64,000 nucleotides of DNA from Rhizobiaceae bacterium (GTDB taxonomy: Bacteria > Pseudomonadota > Alphaproteobacteria > Rhizobiales > Rhizobiaceae): the NCBI GenBank assembly GCA_025698895.1, contig JAILWO010000001.1:1027001-1091000 (forward strand), written 5' to 3'. A program made the translations under genes and the position numbers. This document shows positions 40,896-49,450 of the stretch, piece by piece; position 1 is the stretch's first letter, and each line of letters opens with the position of its first letter. Under the pieces are notes generated by a model. That model saw only the letters and a program-made list of their open reading frames with translations. It made no database searches and was not told where the DNA came from.

Positions 40896-41458
40896 AGCGC
40901 GATCAGGACGGCGAAGGAGACCGCCAGCAGCGTCACGAAGACGGCCGTCGCGGGCGCGGCGCCCCTGTTGATCGTCGCGTTCATCAATCGCCAGGACAGA
41001 ACGAGCGACACGCCGAACAGCGCCAGCGAGATCAGGGCGGCGAGGTCCCGCTGATCGGGTGCCACCAGCCTGATCAGCGCCGGCGGCAGGAGCAGCCAGA
41101 CGATCAGCACCGAGGCCCAGTTGTTGGCGACGACCAGATGCACGAAGCGGTCGGCCACGCCGAGCGGACGCGCCATGACCGCGAGCGCCACCAGCGGCAC
41201 GATCCACGCCATCAGGTCGACGAAGGCCAGTGTGACGACGACGAACAGGCGCCCCGGCGCGCCGTCGCCCAGCATGGCGAGATCGTTGGCGATGGTCACC
41301 CATCCCACCACCATCGCCGGCAGCGCGATCACGATCGCGAAGAAGGAGTTCCAGAACCCGTCGGCCGACACGTCGAGCATGCGGATCCCGTCGGGCCTGC
41401 CCGACATCAGCCGCCAGGCGCCTGCGAGATAGGTCTGTATTTCATCGGCGGTCGGCAT
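40868..41458 (-). CDS. Conserved membrane protein of unknown function
   Basis: 196-residue integral membrane protein with about five helices (SFFAIVIALPAMVVGWVTIA, LFVVVTLAFVDLMAWIVPLVALAVMA, WASVLIVWLLLPPALIRLV, ALISLALFGVSLVLSW, AVFVTLLAVSFAVLIALQALFGLGG). The N-terminus MPTADEIQTYLAGAWRLMSGRPDG is amphipathic. I know no function. It lies 38 bases downstream of dapE on the same strand and may be co-transcribed with it. Confidence 0.8.
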   Translation of the reverse strand: MPTADEIQTYLAGAWRLMSGRPDGIRMLDVSADGFWNSFFAIVIALPAMVVGWVTIANDLAMLGDGAPGRLFVVVTLAFVDLMAWIVPLVALAVMARPLGVADRFVHLVVANNWASVLIVWLLLPPALIRLVAPDQRDLAALISLALFGVSLVLSWRLMNATINRGAAPATAVFVTLLAVSFAVLIALQALFGLGG

Positions 41459-41496
41459 GGTCGGGGTCGGGACCTGTCAATCTGATGGAGTGGCGT

Positions 41497-42684
41497 TCAG
41501 GCCTGCGCGAACCAGCGCTCGAGGAACGCGTCGTAGATCGCCGTCAGCGTCTCCAGGTCGGCCAGGTCGACCCGCTCATCGACCATGTGCATGGTCTTCC
41601 CGACCAGACCGAATTCCACCACCGGGCAGTAATCCTTGATGTAGCGGGCATCCGACGTGCCGCCGGTGGTCGACAGCTCTGGCCGCCTGCCCGTCACGGT
41701 CTCGACCGATGCCGCCATCGTCCCGATCAGGCCGTCGTCGCGGGTCAGGAAGACGGGGCTCGGCCCGAACCATTCCAGGTCGAAGGCGACCGCCTGCTTG
41801 CCGGGCCTCAGCCGGCGGCGGCCGGAGGCCCGGTCGAGCCGGTTGTGGATCTCGGCCTGCAGCGCTTCCAGCGTCCAGCGATCATTATAGCGTATGTTGA
41901 AGGCCGCGGTCGCCTTGCCGGGAACGACATTGGCGGCGGAATTGCCGACGTCGATCGTGGTGACTTCCAGATTGGTCGGCTGGAAGGTTTCGGTTCCCTC
42001 GTCGAGCGGCGGGTGAAGCAGCGCGTCGACCAGGGTGACGATGCCGCGCACGGCATTGTCGGCCAGGTGCGGATAGGCCGCGTGTCCCTGCCGACCATGC
42101 ACGGTGAGGCGCCCCGATATCGAGCCGCGGCGGCCGATCTTGATCATGTCGCCGATGGCGGCGGGGTTGGTCGGCTCGCCGACGATCGCCGCGTCCCAGG
42201 TCTCGCCCTTGCCCTTCGCCCATTGCAGGAGCTTCGACGTGCCGTTGATGGATGGGCCCTCCTCGTCGCCCGTGATGACCAGCGACACCGACCCGCCCAG
42301 CGCTCCATGCTTGTCGACATGGCGCGCCACGGCCGCGATGAAGCAGGCGATGCCGCCCTTCATGTCGACCGCGCCACGCCCCCACATCTGACCGTCCGCC
42401 ACCGCGGCCGAAAAGGGCGGGTGGGTCCAGTCGGCCTCGTCGCCCACCGGCACCACGTCGGTGTGACCGGCGAACATCAGATGCGGCCCGTTGCCCGACA
42501 GCCGCGCATAGAGGTTTTCGACGTCGGGCGTGCCGGCTTCCGAAAAGACCGGCCGCTCCACCGAAAAGCCGAGCGGAGCGAGCATGGTTTCCAGCGCCGC
42601 GAGCGCGCCGCCCTCTTCCGGCGTCACCGACGGACAGCGGATCAGGGCGGCGAGATTGGCGGCGGGATCGACGGGCAGGCTCAT
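41497..42684 (-). CDS. dapE: Succinyl-diaminopimelate desuccinylase
   Basis: Di-zinc M20 peptidase-family enzyme that removes succinate from N-succinyl-LL-diaminopimelate in lysine and peptidoglycan precursor synthesis, 395 residues. Metal and catalytic residues visible: His74 in [12 protein letters not shown], Asp107 in [11 protein letters not shown], Glu141 and Glu142 in GDEEGP, and the C-terminal His in [11 protein letters not shown] 42684 gives MSLPVDP; another in-frame start four codons upstream is less likely. dapD, an earlier pathway step, lies about 1.2 kb upstream on the same strand. Confidence 0.96.
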   Translation of the reverse strand: MSLPVDPAANLAALIRCPSVTPEEGGALAALETMLAPLGFSVERPVFSEAGTPDVENLYARLSGNGPHLMFAGHTDVVPVGDEADWTHPPFSAAVADGQMWGRGAVDMKGGIACFIAAVARHVDKHGALGGSVSLVITGDEEGPSINGTSKLLQWAKGKGETWDAAIVGEPTNPAAIGDMIKIGRRGSISGRLTVHGRQGHAAYPHLADNAVRGIVTLVDALLHPPLDEGTETFQPTNLEVTTIDVGNSAANVVPGKATAAFNIRYNDRWTLEALQAEIHNRLDRASGRRRLRPGKQAVAFDLEWFGPSPVFLTRDDGLIGTMAASVETVTGRRPELSTTGGTSDARYIKDYCPVVEFGLVGKTMHMVDERVDLADLETLTAIYDAFLERWFAQA

Positions 42685-42784
42685 CGCGCATGCCAATATC
42701 GCGTAGCCGCCCCGCTGTCACGCGGCGAGGCGGCCCGCTTCGTCACAATCGCTGGCCACGGTTGCCGCCTGGTGAACCGGTCCG

Positions 42785-43408
42785 TCAGGCCGCCTGGCGG
42801 GACTGGCCGGCCATCAGCGTCTCGCCGTGACGGATCTCCGTGCCGAGCACTTTCAGGCATTCGCGCATGAAGTTCTTCAGCCCGGGCCATCCCTTGGCCG
42901 AGACGAGATTGCCGTCCACGTGAGCACCATCGGCCGGCACGTCGATGTATTTGCCGCCGGCCAGCGTCACTTCAGGCTCGCAGTAATGCAGCGCCGCCAC
43001 CTCGCGGCCGCGCACCACCCCGTCGACCGCGATCAGGATCTGCACGCCATGACAGATGGTGAAGATCGGCTTCCCCGTTTCGTGAAAGTGCCGCACCATG
43101 TCCTGGACGCGCTTGTCGATGCGGATGTATTCCGGCCCGCGCCCGCCCGCGCAATAGACGGCGTCATACTCCTCCGGCCTCACCTCGGCGAAGGTCTTGT
43201 TGACGTAGTAGTCGTGGCCGAGCTTCTCGGTATAGGTCTGGTGGCCCTCGAAATCGTGCAGCGAGGTCTTCACCAGGTCGCCGGCCTTCTTGTCTGGACA
43301 GACCACATGCACGGTGTGGCCGACGGCGTGCATGGCCTGCTCGAACACGAAGATTTCGTACTCCTCGCTGAACTCGCCGACCAGCATCAGGATCTTCTTG
43401 CCGCTCAT
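42785..43408 (-). CDS. DJ-1/PfpI family protein
   Basis: 207-residue glutamine-amidotransferase-like protein. The nucleophile elbow is FTICHGVQILI with the family cysteine, and a Glu near the N-terminus (EFSEEYEIFVFEQAM) fits the DJ-1 active site. Members range from proteases and glyoxalases to chaperones, so the reaction is unknown. GGAGG lies seven bases before the ATG. A striking palindrome sits 15-37 bases upstream. It is its own transcription unit between dapE and DUF805. Confidence 0.85.
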   Translation of the reverse strand: MSGKKILMLVGEFSEEYEIFVFEQAMHAVGHTVHVVCPDKKAGDLVKTSLHDFEGHQTYTEKLGHDYYVNKTFAEVRPEEYDAVYCAGGRGPEYIRIDKRVQDMVRHFHETGKPIFTICHGVQILIAVDGVVRGREVAALHYCEPEVTLAGGKYIDVPADGAHVDGNLVSAKGWPGLKNFMRECLKVLGTEIRHGETLMAGQSRQAA

Positions 43409-43422
43409 TCTCTTTCCTCCCG

Positions 43423-43445
43423 ATTATTTCGACACCCGAAATAAT
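43423..43445. promoter_or_regulatory. Perfect palindrome upstream of the PfpI gene (candidate operator)
   Basis: ATTATTTCG-N5-CGAAATAAT: exact 9-base arms, very AT-rich for this genome, 15-37 bases before the PfpI ATG. This is a strong repressor-type operator layout. No regulator gene is adjacent. Confidence 0.55.
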
Positions 43446-43482
43446 GACGGCGATCCTACGCCGCGAGAAGGAAAAAGAAAAG

Positions 43483-43530
43483 TGGTCCGACCAGATTTGA
43501 TGGGCGGACCAAGGCGCAACGCTGCGCCTT
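43483..43530 (-). terminator. Tandem hairpins terminating the DUF805 gene
   Basis: Reading the minus strand, AAGGCGCA/TGCGCCTT (43511-43518 and 43523-43530, four-base loop) overlaps the DUF805 stop codon. A second stem TGGTCCG/CGGACCA (43483-43489 and 43505-43511) is followed by a T-rich tract (complement of 43470-43481). The second is a good intrinsic terminator; the two share one base, so they may be alternative folds. Confidence 0.7.
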
Positions 43531-43892
43531 CACCGGGGCGCGTTGGTGCGCTGGCCGTATTTGTTGGGGCCGGGGTCGCCTGGAATGAAGCACAGGACCA
43601 GATACATGATCACCCCGGCCACCACGAACAGGATGGCGATCAGGCCGGGCTTGCCGAAATCGTGCAGCCGCTTCACCGCGAGCGCGATATTGGAGACGAG
43701 CGCCACGCCCGCCGCGATCAGGAAGATGCCGCCCCAGAACGTGTTGGCCGTCGAGGCTTCCGGCGTCATGGCGATGCGGTAGACGAGGAAGAACTGCACC
43801 AGCAGCAGGAAAAGCCCGGCCAGTGCATAGGCGGCGCGGTTCACGCGGCCCGAAAAGCCGAAGAACAGCCATAGTAGCTGCTGCACGTCCAC
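43530..43892 (-). CDS. DUF805 membrane protein
   Basis: 120-residue inner-membrane protein of the DUF805 family. The family pattern is clear: FFGFSGRVNRAAYALAG at the start, AVKRLHDFGKPGL in the middle and FIPGDPGPNKYG at the end, with about three helices. Function is unknown for the family. It is seven bases downstream of dapD and ends in tandem hairpins, so dapD-DUF805 is probably one transcript. Confidence 0.9.
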   Translation of the reverse strand: MDVQQLLWLFFGFSGRVNRAAYALAGLFLLLVQFFLVYRIAMTPEASTANTFWGGIFLIAAGVALVSNIALAVKRLHDFGKPGLIAILFVVAGVIMYLVLCFIPGDPGPNKYGQRTNAPR

Positions 43893-43899
43893 GGTCTCC

Positions 43900-44754
43900 T
43901 CAGTCCCTCAACAGCTCGTTGATCGATGTCTTCGAGCGGGTCCTCTCATCCACCTTCTTGACGATGACGGCGCAATAGAGGCTCGGGCCCCAGTTCTCGC
44001 CCGGTACGTTCCTGCCCGGCATGGTGCCAGCCACCACCACGGAATAGGGCGGCACCTCGCCGTAGAAGACCTCGCCGGTCTCGCGGTCGACGATCTTGGT
44101 GGACTTGCCGATGAACACGCCCATGCCCAGCACCGAACCCTCGCGCACGATGCAGCCCTCGACCACTTCGGAGCGCGCGCCGATGAAGCAGTTGTCCTCG
44201 ATAATCGTCGGGCCGGCCTGCATCGGCTCCAGCACGCCGCCGATGCCGACGCCGCCGGAGAGATGAACGTTCTTGCCGATCTGCGCGCAGGAGCCGACCG
44301 TCGCCCAGGTATCGACCATCGTGCCGCTGTCGACATGGGCGCCGAGATTGACGAAGGACGGCATCAGCACCACGCCCGGCGCGATATAGGCCGAGCGCCG
44401 CACGATCGCGCCCGGAACGGCGCGAAATCCCGCCTTCTCGAAATTGACGGCGCTCCAGCCGGCGAATTTCGACGGCACCTTGTCCCACCAGACGGCTTCG
44501 CCGGGCCCGCCGCCGATCACCTCCATCGGATTGAGCCTGAACGACAGCAGCACGGCCTTCTTCAGCCACTGGTTGACCGTCCAGCTTCCGTCATCCTGGC
44601 GCTCGGCGACCCGCGCCTCGCCCCGGTCGAGCATGTCGAGCGACGCTGTGACCGCATCGCGAACCTCGCCGCCTGTAGAGACGGACACTCCGTCGCGCTC
44701 TTCCCAGGCCCTTTCGATCGCTGATTCCAGCCCCGCGAGGTCGGGTTTGCTCAT
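43900..44754 (-). CDS. dapD: 2,3,4,5-tetrahydropyridine-2,6-dicarboxylate N-succinyltransferase
   Basis: Left-handed beta-helix acyltransferase of the succinylase diaminopimelate pathway, 284 residues. Hexapeptide-repeat region from about residue 115 ([59 protein letters not shown]), with the DapD C-terminus ([27 protein letters not shown]). ATG 44754. dapE lies about 1.2 kb downstream on the same strand, so two steps of lysine/DAP synthesis are clustered. Confidence 0.97.
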   Translation of the reverse strand: MSKPDLAGLESAIERAWEERDGVSVSTGGEVRDAVTASLDMLDRGEARVAERQDDGSWTVNQWLKKAVLLSFRLNPMEVIGGGPGEAVWWDKVPSKFAGWSAVNFEKAGFRAVPGAIVRRSAYIAPGVVLMPSFVNLGAHVDSGTMVDTWATVGSCAQIGKNVHLSGGVGIGGVLEPMQAGPTIIEDNCFIGARSEVVEGCIVREGSVLGMGVFIGKSTKIVDRETGEVFYGEVPPYSVVVAGTMPGRNVPGENWGPSLYCAVIVKKVDERTRSKTSINELLRD

Positions 44755-44872
44755 TAAGGTTTCTCCGCTACATCGGTCGAAAGGAAAGGGCGCGCCGGCC
44801 GCAGGCCGGAACGCGGCGGAACCTATGGTAAGGCCACGGGAGGGTCAATGCGCGGCGCGCGCGCGACCTTCC

Positions 44873-44905
44873 CTGCCGCAAAGGGAAACTAACTGCCGCA
44901 AAGGG
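44873..44905. repeat. Two direct 13-base repeats between dapD and the LOG gene
   Basis: CTGCCGCAAAGGG occurs at 44873-44885 and 44893-44905, exactly 20 bases apart (two helical turns), just ahead of the LOG-family ATG at 44916. The spacing suits a factor binding one face of DNA; alternatively it could be a translational element, as each copy holds AAAGGG. Confidence 0.45.
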
Positions 44906-44915
44906 CAATTTACGA

Positions 44916-45758
44916 ATGAATCCGATCGACAGGGACGGCTGGTCGCCAATGCCGCATTCGAACGAGGACCTGGCCAAGTCCCGTTCGGTTCCCGATACGC
45001 CGCAGACGCGCTCGCCGACCTACCGGCTGGCCTTCGCGGACGACGACTTCCTGACCCATCGCGACCTGCGCGGCCTGCGGCTCCAGATGGAACTGCTGAA
45101 ACCGGAAATGACGCTGTCGAAGCGCGGCATCCGCTCGACGGTCGTGCTGTTCGGGGGGGCGCGGATTCCAGAACCGGGCGGCGACGCCTGGGCGGCCAAG
45201 AACGAGACCCAGAAAGCCAATCTCGAGAAGAACAGCCGCTATTACGAGGAGGCGCGGCGCTTCGCCCGCCGCTGCTCAGAGCACTCCGCGCAGCACGGCC
45301 ATAAGGAATTCGTGGTCGTCACCGGCGGCGGGCCCGGCGTCATGGAGGCCGGCAACCGGGGCGCGGCCGATGCCGGCGCCCCCTCGATCGGGCTCAACAT
45401 CGTGCTTGCCCACGAGCAGGCGCCCAACCTCTACGTCACGCCGGAACTGTGCTTCAACTTCCATTATTTCGCGGTGCGCAAGATGCATTTCATCATGCGC
45501 GCCAAGGCGGTGGCGATCTTCCCCGGCGGCTTCGGTACGATGGACGAGCTTTTCGAGACGCTGACGCTGATCCAGACGGGCCGCATGGAGCGCGTTCCGG
45601 TCCTGCTGTTCGGCGACGAATTCTGGGAACGCGCCATCGACCTCGATTTCCTGGCCGAACAGGGCACGATCTCGCCGGGCGATCAGGACCTGATCACCCG
45701 CGTCGAGACCGCCGATCAGGCCTGGAAGGTCATCGAGGACTTCTACGACTTCGCCTGA
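44916..45758 (+). CDS. LOG family protein (TIGR00730-type nucleotide 5'-monophosphate phosphoribohydrolase-like)
   Basis: 280 residues. The LOG/cytokinin-activating motifs GGGPGVMEAGNRGA and FPGGFGTMDELFETLTLIQTGR are intact. Plant LOG proteins release cytokinin base from its nucleotide; bacterial ones such as PpnN cleave nucleotide monophosphates. Many were misnamed lysine decarboxylases. A polar N-terminal extension of about 75 residues precedes the core. ATG 44916 is used; ATG 44949 is possible. It is divergent from dapD. Confidence 0.88.
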   Translation: MNPIDRDGWSPMPHSNEDLAKSRSVPDTPQTRSPTYRLAFADDDFLTHRDLRGLRLQMELLKPEMTLSKRGIRSTVVLFGGARIPEPGGDAWAAKNETQKANLEKNSRYYEEARRFARRCSEHSAQHGHKEFVVVTGGGPGVMEAGNRGAADAGAPSIGLNIVLAHEQAPNLYVTPELCFNFHYFAVRKMHFIMRAKAVAIFPGGFGTMDELFETLTLIQTGRMERVPVLLFGDEFWERAIDLDFLAEQGTISPGDQDLITRVETADQAWKVIEDFYDFA

Positions 45759-45810
45759 GCGGCGGAACTCGCGCGGACCCGGCGCCGTTTTCCCCGAAAG
45801 GAGACCGGCA

Positions 45811-46008
45811 ATGTCCGAACGCACCGCGAGCGACGACGAGATCGTCACGCGCAACCAGGAACAGGACCTCCATCACCCTCTGTCCGCGAAGCGGGGTGAA
45901 CGGGTTTCGCTGGAGACCGAAAGCAGCCTGAGACGGGTGATCGAGCGTCTGAAGCGGATGGTCGTGCCTTCACGTACGCGGCGCGATCCGCCCCAGAAAT
46001 CCGGCTAG
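45811..46008 (+). CDS. Small conserved-looking hypothetical protein (65 aa)
   Basis: Unrecognised 65-residue hydrophilic protein. GAAAGGAG lies seven bases before the ATG, among the best Shine-Dalgarno sites in the window, which argues it is expressed. It is rich in charged residues, acidic in the first half and basic in the second (RRVIERLKRMVVPSRTRRDPPQKSG). It is 52 bases downstream of the LOG gene and probably co-transcribed. Its last 39 bases overlap the convergent HAD gene antisense. Confidence 0.55.
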   Translation: MSERTASDDEIVTRNQEQDLHHPLSAKRGERVSLETESSLRRVIERLKRMVVPSRTRRDPPQKSG

Positions 46009-46674
46009 GTCGTCGGTGACGTAGTCGACGTCGTCCTCGTGGCCGGGGTCGCGCTCCCATATCTCGGAAAAGGTAGGCTCGAAATTGCGCGGGACGATCA
46101 GAACGGTGGTCATGCCCAGAGCCTTCGGCACAGCCAGGTTGCGCGCCAGATCCTCGAACATGGCCGCCTTCGGTCCCGCGATCTGGTGCAGCGCGGAGAA
46201 GCGGTCATAGGTCGAGGGATCGGGCTTCGGCGTCAATCCGGCCGCGACGATGTCGAATATGTCCTCGAAATGGTCAAGAATGCCGAGCCGCCGCGCCGTG
46301 TTCTCCGCATGCTTGCGGTCGCCATTGGTGAAGATGAACTTGCGCCCCGGCAGCGCCATGATCGCCTCGCCGAGCGCGGGATCGGCCTCCACGCCGCTGT
46401 AGTCGATGTCGTGCACCTTTTGCAGGAAGTCGTCGGGATCGACCTGGTGAAGCGCCATCAGACCCGCCAGCGTCGTGCCGTAGTCGCGATAGAGGTCCTT
46501 CTGCACCTTGCGCGCCTCGTCTCGCGGAACCGCCAGCAGCTCGGCCACATAGGCCGTCATCCTGACATCGATCTGGGCGAAGAGATTGGTGTGGTGCGGA
46601 TAGAGCGTGTTGTCGAGGTCGAACACCCAGTCCGTGATATGGGCGAAGCTCTCGGGAGAGGGAAGATTGGTCAT
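45970..46674 (-). CDS. HAD-family pyrimidine 5'-nucleotidase-like phosphatase
   Basis: Haloacid dehalogenase superfamily phosphatase of the SDT1/pyrimidine 5'-nucleotidase type, 234 residues. Motif I is VFDLDNTLYPH (nucleophile Asp19, acid Asp21), motif II FIFTNGDRKH, then a lysine in GLTPKPD and an acidic motif IV around MFEDLARNL. The cap region (YGTTLAGLMALHQVDPDDF) matches this subgroup. ATG 46674 is the natural start; the longer frame is antisense to the next region. Overlaps the end of the small gene on the other strand. Confidence 0.88.
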   Translation of the reverse strand: MTNLPSPESFAHITDWVFDLDNTLYPHHTNLFAQIDVRMTAYVAELLAVPRDEARKVQKDLYRDYGTTLAGLMALHQVDPDDFLQKVHDIDYSGVEADPALGEAIMALPGRKFIFTNGDRKHAENTARRLGILDHFEDIFDIVAAGLTPKPDPSTYDRFSALHQIAGPKAAMFEDLARNLAVPKALGMTTVLIVPRNFEPTFSEIWERDPGHEDDVDYVTDDLAGFLGRIAPRT

Positions 46675-46843
46675 GGCCCTCCTATGCCATGAAAGTCGGG
46701 CCGCGTGACCCCCGCCCGGGGCGACTGTCGCCAAAGCCGCCTGACCCTGTTCGCAGGGAAGCTGGACCATCGTTTCGCGCCCGCCTGAACTTGTGCGGTC
46801 TGCCGCGCGCGCCTAAACCGCCCGCCGAACAGCGGGGGCTGCC

Positions 46844-47749
46844 GTGGAACTGTGGATACCGATCACCTTCGCGGCGGCCTTCCTGCAAAATCTCAGGTCG
46901 GCCCTGCAGAAGCATCTCAAGGGCGTCATGGGCACGACCGGCGCGACCTTCGTGCGATTCGGCTTCGGCGTGCCCTTCGCGCTCGCCTTCGTGGTCATCC
47001 TCCATGCCGGCATGGGCTACGAACTGCCCGCCCTCAACGCCGCCTTCCTCGTCTGGGTGATCGTCGGCGGGCTCGGCCAGATCCTCGCTCAGGCGCTGCT
47101 GGTCCACCTGTTCTCTTTCCGCAACTTCGCCGTCGGCACCGCCTATTCGCGCACGGAGCCGGCCCAAGCGGCCGTGTTCGGACTGATCTTCCTGGGCGAG
47201 GTCGCCTCGGCCGGCGCGCTGATGGCGATCGCGATCTCGGTGGTGGGCGTCATGCTGATCTCGGTGGCGCACACTGCCGTCAATCCGCGCTCGCTCGTGA
47301 CCTCCGTGTTCTCGCGCAATGCGCTGATCGGTCTCGCCTCGGGCACCTTCTTCGGCATTGCCGCCGTCGCCTATCGCGCCGCGTCGACGGCGCTGGGCGG
47401 CCCGAACTTCATGATGCAGGCGGCCGTCACGCTGGCCGTCGTCATCGTCTTCCAGACGCTCGTGATGCTTGCCTGGATGGCCCTGCGCGAGCGCGGCGAA
47501 TTCGGCCGCATCGCCGCCGCCTGGAAGCCGTCCCTGCTGGTCGGCCTGGTCGGGGCGACCGCCTCCTTCGGCTGGTTTTCGGCGATGACGCTTCAGCAGG
47601 CAGCGATCGTCAAGGCGGTCGCCCAGGTCGAGATGGTGTTCACCATCGCCTCCTCGATCCTGGTGTTCCGCGAAAAGGTGACGCTGGTGGAACTCGCCGG
47701 CTGCGCGCTGATCGTGGGCGGGATCCTGGTGCTGCTGGCGGTGGGGTGA
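46844..47749 (+). CDS. DMT superfamily transporter (EamA-type)
   Basis: Drug/metabolite transporter, 301 residues, about ten helices in two EamA repeats (residues about 5-135 and 155-300). The start is GTG 46844, preceded by GGGGG about six bases upstream; an ATG-only reading would lose the first helix. Typical segments are LSFRNFAVGTAYSRTEPAQAAVFGLIFLGE-like and the repeat-end VTLVELAGCALIVGGILVLLAVG. Probably exports a metabolite; substrate unknown. Convergent with the antitoxin gene next to it. Confidence 0.85.
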   Translation: MELWIPITFAAAFLQNLRSALQKHLKGVMGTTGATFVRFGFGVPFALAFVVILHAGMGYELPALNAAFLVWVIVGGLGQILAQALLVHLFSFRNFAVGTAYSRTEPAQAAVFGLIFLGEVASAGALMAIAISVVGVMLISVAHTAVNPRSLVTSVFSRNALIGLASGTFFGIAAVAYRAASTALGGPNFMMQAAVTLAVVIVFQTLVMLAWMALRERGEFGRIAAAWKPSLLVGLVGATASFGWFSAMTLQQAAIVKAVAQVEMVFTIASSILVFREKVTLVELAGCALIVGGILVLLAVG

Positions 47750-48049
47750 TCAGGCCACGTCGCGCATGTGCGGCTTCACGGTCAGTTCGATACCAAGAAC
47801 CCTCAGCACCTTCATGACCGTCCCGAACGCCGGATTGCCCCCGGTGCTCAAGGACTTGTAGAGGCTTTCCCTCGACAGTCCCGCGTCTTGCGCGACATCG
47901 CTCATCCCTTTGGCACGAGCGACATCGCCAATGGCGGCGGCGATCACCGACGTGTCCCCGTCCTCGAAAGCCGCCTCCAGATAGGCGATGATGGCATCGT
48001 CACTGTCGAGATGCTCGACGACGTTCCAGGGCTTCGTGCGGATGATCAT
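47750..48049 (-). CDS. Antitoxin of a HigBA-like addiction module
   Basis: 99-residue DNA-binding antitoxin of the addiction-module antidote (COG3636-like) type. Residues about 35-75 form a helix-turn-helix (IGDVARAKGMSDVAQDAGLSRESLYKSLSTGGNPAFGTVMKVLRVLG); the N-terminal helix (HLDSDDAIIAYLEAAFEDGD) is typical of the group. It begins three bases after the toxin stop, toxin first, the HigBA order. It should bind the toxin and repress the shared promoter. Confidence 0.85.
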   Translation of the reverse strand: MIIRTKPWNVVEHLDSDDAIIAYLEAAFEDGDTSVIAAAIGDVARAKGMSDVAQDAGLSRESLYKSLSTGGNPAFGTVMKVLRVLGIELTVKPHMRDVA

Positions 48050-48052
48050 GTT

Positions 48053-48349
48053 CTAATCCTGCAGTCTCCTGGCCAGAGCCTTGGCGGATGCTATGTCCCT
48101 GGCCTGTGAACTCTTGTCCCCGCCGCCCAGCAAGATGACCAGTTCGTCTCCGCGTTGGACCAGATAGACGCGATAGCCCGGTCCACTGTGTATACGCAGC
48201 TCCGACACACCTTCACCAACCGGAGATACATCACCAAAGTTTCCCAGGCTGAGGCGCCTGATCCGAATGAGTATGCGCGCCTTCGCATTCCGGTCACGAA
48301 GGCGGGCAAACCATTGGGCAAACTCGACTGTCTCAATGACCTCGATCAG
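48053..48349 (-). CDS. RelE/HigB-type toxin with no ATG/GTG/TTG start
   Basis: I read this frame by hand: 98 residues ending QARDIASAKALARRLQD, 3 bases before the antitoxin ATG. The body (TVEFAQWFARLRDRNAKARIL, RRLSLGNFGDVSPVGEGVSELRIH, GPGYRVYLVQRGDELVILLGGGDKSS) is a textbook addiction-module killer protein of the RelE superfamily. The expected MIEV-type start reads CTG ATC GAG GTC, with AGGA nine bases upstream; no ATG, GTG or TTG occurs between the in-frame stop and the conserved body. So the toxin uses CTG (or ATT 48358), or has lost its start. Confidence 0.75.
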   Translation of the reverse strand: MIEVIETVEFAQWFARLRDRNAKARILIRIRRLSLGNFGDVSPVGEGVSELRIHSGPGYRVYLVQRGDELVILLGGGDKSSQARDIASAKALARRLQD

Positions 48350-48360
48350 CGCAATGTATC

Positions 48361-48373
48361 CTACAGGCTACAG
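48361..48373. repeat. Short direct repeat upstream of the toxin gene
   Basis: CTACAG occurs twice with one base between (48361-48366, 48368-48373) in the 39-base gap between argB and the toxin. It could be part of an antitoxin operator; the evidence is slight. Confidence 0.25.
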
Positions 48374-48388
48374 ATGTGCATGACAAGC

Positions 48389-49282
48389 CTAAGGCACCAG
48401 CAGCGTGCCGGCGCCATGCTCGGTGAACAGTTCCAGCAGAACCGCGTGCGGCGTCTTGCCGTTGAGGATGACGACGCCCTCCACGCCGCGCTCGATCGCC
48501 TCGATGCAGGTCTCCACCTTGGGGATCATGCCTCCGGCGATCGTCCCGTCGGCGATCAGGGCCCTCGCCTGCGCGACCGTCAGTTCGGGGATGACCTCGC
48601 GGTTCGCGTCCATCACGCCCGGCACGTCGGTGAGGAAAAGCAGCCGCGAGGCGTTGAGCGCGCCGGCTATGGCGCCGGCGAAGGTGTCGGCGTTGATATT
48701 GTAGGTATGGCCGTCGCGGCCGGGCGCGACCGGCGCGATGACGGGGATCATCTCCGAGCGCGCCAGGAGATCGAGCAGCGTGCGGTCGACCTCGACCGGT
48801 TCGCCGACGAAGCCGAGATCAAGCACCCGCTCGATGTTGGAATCGGGATCGCGGATGGTCTTGTGCGCCTTCTCGGCGAAGACCATGTTGCCGTCCTTGC
48901 CGCACAGGCCGATCGCCCATTCGCCCTCGGCGTTGATCAGCGCCACGATCTCCTTGTTGATCGAGCCGGCCAGCACCATTTCGACGATCTCGACGGTCCT
49001 GGCGTCGGTGACCCTGAGCCCGCCCTCGAATTTCGATTCGATGCCCATCTTGGTCAGCATCGACGCGATCTGCGGCCCGCCGCCGTGAACCACGATGGGG
49101 TTGACGCCCGACTGTTTCAGAAGCGCGATGTCGCGCGCGAAGGCCCGGCCGAGCGCGGCGTCGCCCATGGCGTGCCCGCCATATTTCACCACCACGGTCC
49201 TGTTCTCGTAGCGCTGCATGTAGGGCAGCGCCGCCGAAAGAAGACGCGCCTGTTCGGCGGGGTTGGATATGTCCGTCGTCAT
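48389..49282 (-). CDS. argB: Acetylglutamate kinase
   Basis: Second enzyme of arginine synthesis, phosphorylating N-acetylglutamate, 297 residues. The amino-acid-kinase fold is evident: [45 protein letters not shown], and [15 protein letters not shown]. The N-terminal helix (about 25 residues) is the feature of arginine-sensitive hexameric enzymes, so feedback inhibition by arginine is likely. It sits 39 bases upstream of the toxin gene on the same strand. Confidence 0.97.
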   Translation of the reverse strand: MTTDISNPAEQARLLSAALPYMQRYENRTVVVKYGGHAMGDAALGRAFARDIALLKQSGVNPIVVHGGGPQIASMLTKMGIESKFEGGLRVTDARTVEIVEMVLAGSINKEIVALINAEGEWAIGLCGKDGNMVFAEKAHKTIRDPDSNIERVLDLGFVGEPVEVDRTLLDLLARSEMIPVIAPVAPGRDGHTYNINADTFAGAIAGALNASRLLFLTDVPGVMDANREVIPELTVAQARALIADGTIAGGMIPKVETCIEAIERGVEGVVILNGKTPHAVLLELFTEHGAGTLLVP

Positions 49283-49450
49283 GGGATGTTCCGTCGCTGG
49301 GGTGGCGGTCGAACCTTTAGTGCATTTTCGCGCCGTACTGAAACCCCCTCTATGAGGGCGCGGGAACCTGCGGGAAACGCTTCACTCACCCCGTTCGCGA
49401 TTGCCCGTATCATGCGCTCCGGGGCGGGTCCGTGGCCGGAGGTGATCGAA

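Noticed and set aside
48091-48336. 81-codon minus-strand frame overlapping the toxin
   Set aside because: It is the shadow frame of the RelE/HigB-type toxin, which is clearly coded in a neighbouring frame and matches the family.
48155-49450. 432-codon open frame extending the peptidase/hydrolase gene upstream
   Set aside because: It is antisense to argB and the toxin gene, and a strong GGAGG before ATG 49451 fixes the true start.
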